From contig NC_068348.1 of NCBI RefSeq assembly GCF_014633365.1, forward strand, positions 13,720,311 through 13,784,310: 64,000 nucleotides of DNA, written 5' to 3'. Origin of the DNA: Diospyros lotus. Its lineage: Eukaryota; Streptophyta; Magnoliopsida; Ericales; Ebenaceae. Shown in pieces: positions 56,295 to 64,000 of this stretch. The notes below the pieces were generated by a model. It worked only from the letters and a program-made list of their open reading frames with translations. It did no database searches and was not told the DNA's origin. Position 1 is the stretch's first letter; the number at the start of each line of letters is the position of its first letter. The position numbers were made by a program, and so were the translations under genes.

Positions 56295-58580
56295 ATGGGA
56301 GGTAGGGATCCTTTTTCTGGTTTTGGGTTTGGTAGCTCTGGAAGCCACAGGAGTTTGTTGTCTGGGTTTTTTGGAGGAAGGGATCCTTTTGATGCCCCAT
56401 ACTTTACACCTCCATTTGGAGGAATGTTTGAGTCAGGCATATTTGGTCCTACTGGAAATTTTTCTGGAGTTGCACATCCATCTGGATTTCTTGAAAATCA
56501 CGTTCAGCAGCGGCCCAATAAATCCAGGGGGCCAATCATTGAAGAAATAAATTCTGATGATGAAAAAGATGGGAGGGACGAGAGAAGAGAGAATCCTAGA
56601 AAGCATGGTCGGTCAAGCATTGAGCCATATGTTGAAGACCCAGATGATGAAGTTGAAGGTGAACTGTCTTTGTGCTGGTGGCAATTTCTGCATTTATTCT
56701 TGGTTAGCTTGCAGGGAGAATAATGGTGAGTTGTTGCAGGAAGAGAAAGTATGCCAATGCAGCATATGAATGATGTTAGCAGTGTGAACAATGCACATTT
56801 GGATCCCCAGACTCACAGCTTCACTTTCCAGAGCTCAACTATTTCTTATGGTGGTGCTAATGGAACCTATTACACATCAACTAAAGCTAGGAGAACGGGA
56901 AGTGATGGAGTAAGTATTGAAATACCTCTGAGATGAATATATGTGAGTTTGTTGGATTTCTTATGTCATTATTGTGTGATTTCCAGCTAACACTTGGAGA
57001 AAGTAGAGAAGCGAATTCAGCTACTGGCCAAGCAACTCATCAGATCTCTAGGGGAATCCATGATAAGGTATCTGATTAGTTTTATCTGTGACTTTTTTAG
57101 AAACATCTTCGGATGTAGATTATGATGTCCCTCCTACAGAATGAAGTATGTAATCTATGATGCATGCATCCATATGTATGTGTGTGTGTGTATGCTTATG
57201 CGTTTATAGGATAATAACAACAACAATGACAAGTCTTGGCCACATGAATTCTAGGTCTCTAGTCAGTTCTGTCCATTGCCTATCCTATGTGTTTGTATGA
57301 TGTGAAAATTAAATTGTTCTGTTATATTGTTAGGGCCATATGGTTGCAAAGAAACTGAACTCTAATGGTCGAGTGGATACAATGCAGACATTGCACAACC
57401 TTAATATAGGTATTTGTGTGCATATTGTATGGATTGTCCATGGAAGTTGCAGAGAGTGGTGTTTTGGATGTCTAATGGTTGTGTTTTGTGTTTTATATTT
57501 TTATTTATCAGATGAGCTATCTGTGTTTGAAGATACTTGGAGGGGAAGTGCCAGAAAACATCTTCCTGGCTGGAGTGAGGGGTTTAATGTACACGATGGT
57601 ATGTGAAAATTCCTTTTTGGTTGGGATCAAGCTGTTTTGCATGTAAAGTATTTCCATTAATTTAGTACCTTAGTTTGTTTTTTTAATTAATATCTGTCTT
57701 TGACACATAATTCTTGCAAAACTTTTAAGTGATTTGCTGCTATTGAACATTGTGCGTACTGTTGGAAAGTAATCTCTTCGGGTATGTTGGAAATCTATTG
57801 GAGGACTACGTGACTTCTTGTATCTATTATCATAGGACCACCGTAAGTAGTTGTCCTCTGGGGTAAATTTAATTTGCCTTGATAGAGTGTCCTGAGAAGA
57901 ATGTGTGCAAATGTATAATGGTTGTTATCTCAGAAATAACAACCTATATGGTTGTGAAACATATCATGTGATATCTTTACTTGTTTATACAGCCTGGGCT
58001 GGGCCATTTGTTATGGAAAGAATCATTGTTGCTGATACTAGAAGGATTTTAGTGCATGTCCATATTTGCTGGCCCACTTTTATTTGACCGGTTCCTGTTG
58101 ATTTTGGGGTTTAACAAGCAAAATCTGAGACAGTTCAAGCTCTCATAAGTCTCTTGAATGATTTGTTCTTGGATGAACGAATAATTGTGATTGCAAACAA
58201 GTAAAGACTTGTGGGGTTTTACACTTTTTTGAGTCATTACAAGTTGCTCGAGAAAAATATGGGCACCTACAGAACTTAAAAAGAAATTTGATTTGTGCTG
58301 CAGCGGTCAATTTCAGTCCATTTGTTCTTTTTTCTTTTCAAAATCATTTTGTTCAGTGCTTAGCTGTTTCTGATATTCTACAGTTGCTGTTTTTGAGACA
58401 ACAGGAAGAAACCAGGGCGGCTATGCCCTTCCCTCGACTGAGCATACTCGACAATTGGGGAGTATGAGTGGTCATAGTGGTGAGATGGCAGGTCCTGGGC
58501 GCCCAAACCGCTGGGAGAGAATGAAAGCAGATAATGGAGAGAGAACAGGTTTTTGTGGGTCAAAGCCTAAATCAGCTTAA
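56295..58580 (+). CDS. Myeloid leukemia factor-like protein (Mlf1IP family), six coding exons
   Basis: Exons 56295-56658, 56740-56909, 56987-57067, 57334-57409, 57512-57598 and 58405-58580 join to 954 nt with consistent phases and GT-AG introns, giving 317 residues. The N-terminus is rich in Gly, Phe and Asp (MGGRDPFSGFGFGSSGS, GGRDPFDAPYFTPPFGG), followed by RGPIIEEINSDDE, an acidic/basic linker, then HSFTFQSSTISYGG and the conserved helical part ending DTWRGSARKHLPGW. This matches the plant and animal MLF family, where MLF1 binds 14-3-3 and shuttles to the nucleus; the plant role is poorly known. The start is the first ATG after the leader intron; the frame is open back to the acceptor but has no earlier ATG. 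No defect seen. Confidence 0.9.
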
Positions 58581-60103
58581 TACTTCTCGCATGGACCGAG
58601 CAAGCAGGCACTGAGGAGCTGGTCCCGGTTTCAAGGGGGCGGCCGTTCTTGTTTAGGCTTCTCTGCTTACTTTGATGGTAGTTGGATGTAGCTATGGTTT
58701 CATTCTGCCATGGGCTGGACTGACTGATTCTTGATGAATGTATTTGTATGCACTGCCATGGGGCCATTGAGCTCGTGAAGAGGTCAGGTCAGCCATGCCA
58801 TTCCACCCATGTATGCCCTTTTGTGGGGCGGGGCAGACGGCAGTCTTAAGGCTGAAACTAGAAATAATGTCTCTGTAGTCTGCCTGTCTTCTTATTAGTT
58901 AAGCATACAATATATATATATATATATACATACATATATAATGACTTTTACCTCTCTCTTAACTTCATCTACTTATTACTTTCAATTACTTATCCTTATG
59001 ACTTCTGTTGCAATTGAACATAAAATAAAGGAGACAAATACTGCAACGCAGTAGGAAGCGCTCCTCAAACCTCAAGAGGTCTTGTTAAGCATATCTCGTT
59101 TATCTGATAATTCAAAGAAAAATCACTACGAATTTCTATTGTAAGGCTAATGATAAGTACCCACAGTTGTACTTGTCATTTTTTATTTTTATTTTTTCTC
59201 ATTTATTAAGTGCCCACACCCACAGTTGTGCTTTTTTGGGTATTATATTTAGGAAAATTTATATTGCATTTCAGATTGATAAATTCTAAGATTTTTCTTG
59301 TATATATTATAGACTCTCACATGACATTTGTAATTTATTTTTGTAATTTTATAAGGATAACGCTTATAATAAATGTTACCTTTCCACTTAATATCTTACA
59401 TTTATTGTTATATTAGATAGTATTTGGTAAAGATTTCTTATGAAAAGAATAATAGTTTTGTACTTATTTATCACAACGCAAGATAAAAAATGGGAGAAGT
59501 GTTTTTCAGCTAAAATAAATTGATTATTATTTGGTAACATTTACTAAAACAAATGGGAGAAGTATTTTTGATTATTATTATTATTTGGTTCAATTTATTA
59601 AAACCAATTGATGAAAAAACAAACAGAAGAGGATAGTTTACTCAACTCTACCCCACAAATTGACTACCGTACGGGGGCAATGCCTGAAGCTGAAGCTCCT
59701 TAGATTGAGTGATGAAAATGAAGTAGATTTACCTCTCCCCTGCCGGAAATCGTGGGAGCGGCGGGGAGAGCATCCTTAGTGTTGAAAATGAAGAGATGTA
59801 TGTATAGCGTGTTGGTTTGTCTCTTTGTCATGTCATGTGTCCGCTGTCCACTAGTTTAGCGGCTTCTGCACGCCCACAGAAAATATATATATATATATAT
59901 ATATAAATAAAATAAAACAATATTGCGGTTGATAAAAATGGAAGAGATTTGGAACTTGATTGAACAAAGGAAACACAAAACTGGAGCCGGGGAGCAATTG
60001 AAGCAAAAACAGAAACAGAAGGGGAAAATGCCACCAAAGTTCTGGGACTCCCGGTGAACTGGTTTACCCTCCAGCTCTTAGGGCTTGTGCCCAAAACGTG
60101 AAA
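58581..60103 (+). other. MLF-like 3' UTR and intergenic region
   Basis: Downstream of TAA 58578-58580 the text stays GC-moderate for about 300 bp, then shows a TA repeat at 58910-58927 and an AATAAA at 59024-59029 that could be a poly-A signal. From about 59200 the sequence is AT-rich. A TA repeat at 59886-59903 lies about 200 bp before the next start codon. Minus-strand frames at 58378-58767 overlap the last MLF exon and its UTR and are not genes. Confidence 0.5.
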
Positions 60104-60386
60104 ATGGCGACAATCAGAGCGACCACCAACATGCTTTTCAGGGAAATCTTCCGCCCTTCTCTGTCCCCGGGACCTATTCGCGTCTTCCCAACATGGCCAT
60201 CGAGCCCTACTGCCCGCCTCTTTTGCCGGAGGATCAGCTACTACGCTGTCCGTTGCTCGGCCTCCGACTCCGCTGACGGGGGCAAGAGGGCCCCCGCTCG
60301 GCTGTCTCAGGTTCAGCAACTCATGTTGGAAGCCGAGGAGAGAGCTGCTTCTGCCGGCAACGAGCCTATTCCCAAAATCACATTAG
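60104..60386 (+). CDS. ICT1-like organellar class-I release factor / peptidyl-tRNA hydrolase, exon 1 (partial)
   Basis: The ATG at 60104 opens MATIRATTNMLFREIFRPS; the first 55 or so residues are rich in Arg, Ser, Thr and Pro with a single Glu and look like a mitochondrial (possibly dual) transit peptide. Then comes LSQVQQLMLEAEERAASAGN and EPIPKITL, the conserved lead-in to the class-I release-factor domain of plant ICT1-like proteins. The exon ends at CATTAG|GTTGG (60386/60387), phase 1. The GGQ motif that releases the peptide from stalled ribosomes should be encoded by later exons, which are not in the window. The intron is invaded by an antisense copia element. Confidence 0.82.
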
Positions 60387-60777
60387 GTTGGTATTTGTCT
60401 CAAACTGAACTCCACCAGTAGTATTTTCGGTTTAAAAGAGGTTGGATTAAAAGTTATTCTTTCTTTTCGCTGCTTGAGTAAGAGATGATTGTTTTCGCAG
60501 TTGTTGCAATCCTTGCACAGTGATGGGTGTTTTATGTCGTCTTGATGTTGTTGGATGTCATGTGGAAGTGGTCATTGGAAGTGTTAGAATAAAATTAACT
60601 ACTTGTGGCGGGAGGTAAAGATTCTGAATGTTTAGTTTCATTTGCCGTCCATTTGTGCTAAAATGCCTCTAACCTTACCAGCTCACACCAAAAAAAAAAA
60701 AAAAAAAAAAAAAGGAAAGTAGTAAAAGGAAAAAAAGTTCCAAAAGCAAAGAATAATCTGCAAATTTTAGTGCTGAA
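60387..60777 (+). other. Start of ICT1-like intron 1
   Basis: Nothing coding is seen. A 24-base A run lies at 60690-60713. The five bases CTGAA (60773-60777) directly before the copia LTR should reappear after the other end of that element if they are its target-site duplication. Confidence 0.5.
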
Positions 60778-61227
60778 TGTTGAGAATGGGGAGAGAGAAT
60801 GAGACACATAAGTAATAATAAGGACGAAATAATAAAAGAAGGACATGAGAATTTTACGTGGGTGGGGAAACTCCCTTGTGTCCACGGAACTGCTGCAGTA
60901 TTTTGACTATGTGGGAAAATATACACTGTGTTTTTACAAACACTCTTTACTCACAAAACCACAATCTAAATACACCTAGAGAATTTTTTCTTTCTAACAA
61001 ATGGGATACAGAGATCGAAAACAATTGAGTTGGGGAGGCCAATTTATAGGCCTCCCCTATGCGTTAAAAAACACGTTAGCACCTCATGAATATCAAAAGG
61101 TTGCTGCTTTTTGATTTCCATGGTTGCACGCATTGTCAAAAGGCATGGATGCTTCAAAAAATTCTGCTGCTTTAATTTCAAAAGGCGTGGCTGTTGCTTT
61201 TGCCTTTTTGACTTCCATTTGGCAACA
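60778..61227 (-). repeat. 3' LTR of the antisense copia element
   Basis: 450 bp. On the minus strand it starts TGTTGCCAAATGG directly after the polypurine tract AAGTGGGAGA plus TT, and ends CATTCTCAACA. The left plus-strand edge is TGTTGAGAATGG at 60778. The minus-strand frame at 61044-61274 overlaps it and is not a gene. Confidence 0.85.
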
Positions 61228-64000
61228 ATCTCCCACTTGATGACTGATTTCAATCTGTCTTCACACCCAATCAATGCAGTAGCTCATTGTGATCCTTTTA
61301 TCCTTGAAGACCAATTAGAGTTGTACACAACTCTAATTTCTCAACAGTGACTGCTTTGGTTAACATGTCAGCTGGGTTCCTGCTGCCTTGTATCTTCACA
61401 AGCGTTAATACTCCATCTTCCAACAATGATCGAATAAAATGATAACGGAATCCTATATATTCGGTCCTTGAATGAAATGTTAAATTTTTGGCCAAGTGTA
61501 TTGCACTTTGACTGTCACTGTGCAACACATTCATTTTTAGTTCGAAACTCATTTTTGCTAACAAACCTTGTAACTAGATAAGCTCATTGCTTGCTTCTGT
61601 CACTGCTATATATATTCTGCCTCAGTTGTAGAGAGAGACACAATCCTTTGCAATTGAGAAATCCAATTAACTGTTGTAGTTCTCAATGTGAAAACATATC
61701 CTATAATGCTCGTTCTGTGGTCTATTTCTCCAGCAAAGTCAACATCAACATAACCTTGCAATTTCAGCTCACCTTTCCTAAAGTATAGACATCTTTCGGT
61801 AGTACCTCACAGGTATCTCAGTATACATTTTATTGCTTCCCAATGCTGCTTGTCTGGATTGGACATGAATTTTCTCACTACTCCCACTGCATGAGTCGTA
61901 CAGACCATGGCATACATCAGGTTTCCAATGGCTGAGGCATATGGAGCTTTAGCCATGTACTCCTTTTCTTCATTTGTCTTTGGACACTACTCCTTTGATA
62001 GCTTGAAGTGATTAGCTAGAGACATTCTAACTTAGCTTGACATTACTCAAACCAAATCTCTGCAAGACCTTATGGACATACTCTATCTGAGATAATTATA
62101 AGGTACTTTTTTGCTTCTCTCTACTAATCCTCATCCCAAGTATCTACTTTGCTGGACCCAAGTCCTTCATCTCAAATTCATCGGATTGTTGTTTCTTCAA
62201 CTTATTGATCTCATCTTTGTCAGTTCCTGCTACTAACATATGTTCAACCTAAAGTAGCAAAATAATAAAGTTGGAATTGACCTTTTTGAAGTAACAATAG
62301 TGGTCAGCATTGCATCTGAGGAAGTCATTGTTTTGCATGAAGCCATCAAACTTCTTGTACCATTGTTGAGGTGCTTGTTTCAAACCATACAAGCTTTTAG
62401 TCAACCTGCACACCAGATCTTCACTGCCTTTTATTGTGAAATCCTTTGGTTGCTGCATGTATATCTCTTCTTCCAGATCACCATGGAAAAAAGTTGTCTT
62501 CACATCTAACTGCTCTAGATGCAGATCCTTTGCTGCTACAATACTCAAAACTGATCGAATGGTAGTCAGTTTGATGACCGGAGAGAAGATGTTTGCATAG
62601 TCAATTCCTTCTTTTTGCTGGAAGCCTTTAACTGAATCTTGCTTTGTATCTCTTGGAGCCATCATGCTCCTCTTTGACTTGGTACACCCATTTGTTTTGC
62701 AAAGCTTTCTTGTCGGCTGATAGCTTTGCTAACTCCCAAGTCTGGTTGGATTTAAGAGACTTCATCTAATCTTCCATTGCAAGCTCCTACTTGCTTGCAT
62801 CTTTTACCTGACATGCTTCATTATAGCATTCAGGTTCTTCTCCATCTGTTAGTAGCAAATAGCTCAAGTACTTCCTATTTGGTACATGCGGTCGACTGGA
62901 TCTCCTCAACATAGGAACCTGATCTTGTGGCTCTTCAAAAACTTGTCTTGTAATTTCCTCCTCTTGAGGATTCTGACATGTTTTAACACTGACACTATTT
63001 GGGACATCATCGGGATCAAAGTAAACAGGTTTTGGATCCATTGAATTAGTGGACTGTAATGTGTCTCTATCTTTATACAGGACTTTTTCATTAAAAACTA
63101 CATCCTTGCTTCTAATGATTTTCTTATTTTGGTTATCCCAACATCTATAACCAAATTCGTCACCACCATAACTAATAAATGTGCATTTAAGTGATTTAGC
63201 ATCAAGTTTATTCCTAGAATTATCACTAATATGCAAGTAAGAGACACAACCAAATACTTTCAAATGTGAAAGTCTGGCATCTCTTCCAGTCCAAACCTCT
63301 TCTGGTATTTTGAAATCTAAGGCTGTTGATGGTTCGTGATTGAGTAAGTAAGCTGTCGTGTTGACTGCCTCTGCCCAGAATTGCTTGGGCAACCTTGTAT
63401 GTAGACGCATGCTTCTAGCTCTTTTAGTTAATGTTTTATTCATACATTCTGCTATGCCATTTTGTTGTGGTGTCCCTGGCACAGTCCTTTCGAGCTTGAT
63501 CCCGCTCTCATAATAGAACTTTTTAAACCCAATGTCTTCATATTCTCCACCGTTGTCAGAACGCAGTTTTTAATCCTCAAACCAGTTTCATTCTCCACCA
63601 TCGCTTTCCATCTTTTAAATGTTTCGAATAGCTTAGATTTTTGTTTGATAAAGTATATCCATGCATTCCTAGAATGATCATCGATAAAAGTAACAAAATA
63701 CTACTTACCACCAATTGATGAAATTGTTGCTGGACCCCAAACATCTGTGTGAACTAACTTGAGCTTTGATGCTTTTGGAGTTTTGCCTACTTTCTTGGAA
63801 CTCACCTGTTTTTGCTTTTTGAAAACACAGCTCTCACATAAATCAATATCTACTAATTTCAACCCTGGTAGTTTCCCTTTTGAATGCATGACTTTCAACC
63901 CCTTTGCATTCATGTGGTCAAGCCTTTAGTGCCATAGATTTGGATTTTCTTTACATTTTGCAACTGCAATAGAATAACTTCCATTAATAGTTGTGTAAAG
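60778..64000 (-). mobile_element. Antisense Ty1/copia element, degenerate, runs off the window
   Basis: On the minus strand: GAG-pre-integrase text with LCESCVFKKQ (63913-63701), integrase core with SDNGGEY, PGTPQQNGIAE and FWAEAV (about 63590-62787), RT with GIDYANIFSPV, LDVKTTFFHGDL and SLYGLKQAPQQWY (62665-62249), RNase H with HSDSQSAIHLAKN and NPADMLTKAV (61564-61298), polypurine tract GTGGGAGA (61236-61229), then the 3' LTR. The order is that of copia. Stops and frameshifts are frequent; at about 62252 the RT active-site YVDD is replaced by stop-Val-Glu-His. The 5' LTR lies beyond base 64000. It sits inside intron 1 of the ICT1-like gene. Confidence 0.92.

Noticed and set aside
59828..60319. 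163-codon minus-strand frame opposite ICT1-like exon 1
   Set aside because: The plus frame shows the conserved ICT1-like segment and a proper donor; the minus frame is a shadow ending in a TA repeat.
1..64000. CRISPR arrays, bacterial operons, phage or defence islands
   Set aside because: The window is plant nuclear DNA with spliced genes and retrotransposons; the tandem repeats lack spacer structure.

Overview
The window reads as nuclear DNA of a eudicot plant. It is AT-rich and dominated by LTR-retrotransposon debris, with genes split by GT-AG introns. It carries a TIR-NBS-LRR (TNL) disease-resistance locus, a gene class essentially absent from grasses. No prokaryotic gene organisation, CRISPR array or viral genome is visible, and I cannot name the species.

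Layout. 1-19.8 kb is nested repeat territory: inverted LTR-like arms near 0.3-1.4 and 5.7-6.7 kb, large solo-LTR-like blocks at 2887-5433, 7829-9864 and 10669-13670, a 529-bp hAT-type MITE at 10124-10652 with a perfect 8-bp target-site duplication (TSD), and a clean 1439-bp solo LTR at 18380-19818 with a perfect 5-bp TSD. 20.0-32.1 kb is a minus-strand TNL cluster. A decayed copy without its TIR exon (about 20008-23365) is followed by a five-exon TNL (27370-32135), intact except for a 4-bp tandem duplication that shifts the frame late in the TIR exon. 32.1-47.8 kb is a second repeat-rich stretch: a LINE ORF2 remnant, a 28-bp minisatellite, an array of short perfect hairpins, several LTR-like blocks and MITEs. 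47841-53590 is a complete but inactivated Ty1/copia element with 270-bp LTRs and a 5-bp TSD.

At the right end there are two housekeeping-type plus-strand genes. The first is a myeloid-leukemia-factor-like (MLF/Mlf1IP) gene with a probable noncoding first exon ending at 53908, a 2.36-kb leader intron and six coding exons (56295-58580, 317 codons plus stop). The copia element sits only a few hundred bases upstream. The second is the first coding exon (60104-60386) of an ICT1-like organellar class-I release factor/peptidyl-tRNA hydrolase. Its first intron is occupied by an antisense Ty1/copia element that starts at 60778 and runs off the window, so the GGQ-bearing exons must lie beyond base 64000.

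How the parts relate. No operon-like system is present. The biology is tandem NLR duplication followed by decay, and transposons landing beside or inside genes. The most interesting observations are the frameshifted TNL whose surviving first reading frame is a nearly complete TIR-only protein, the unequal C-to-T decay of the copia LTRs, the hairpin array in an LTR-like block, and the antisense element inside the ICT1-like intron. All calls come from reading the sequence; no database search was run.
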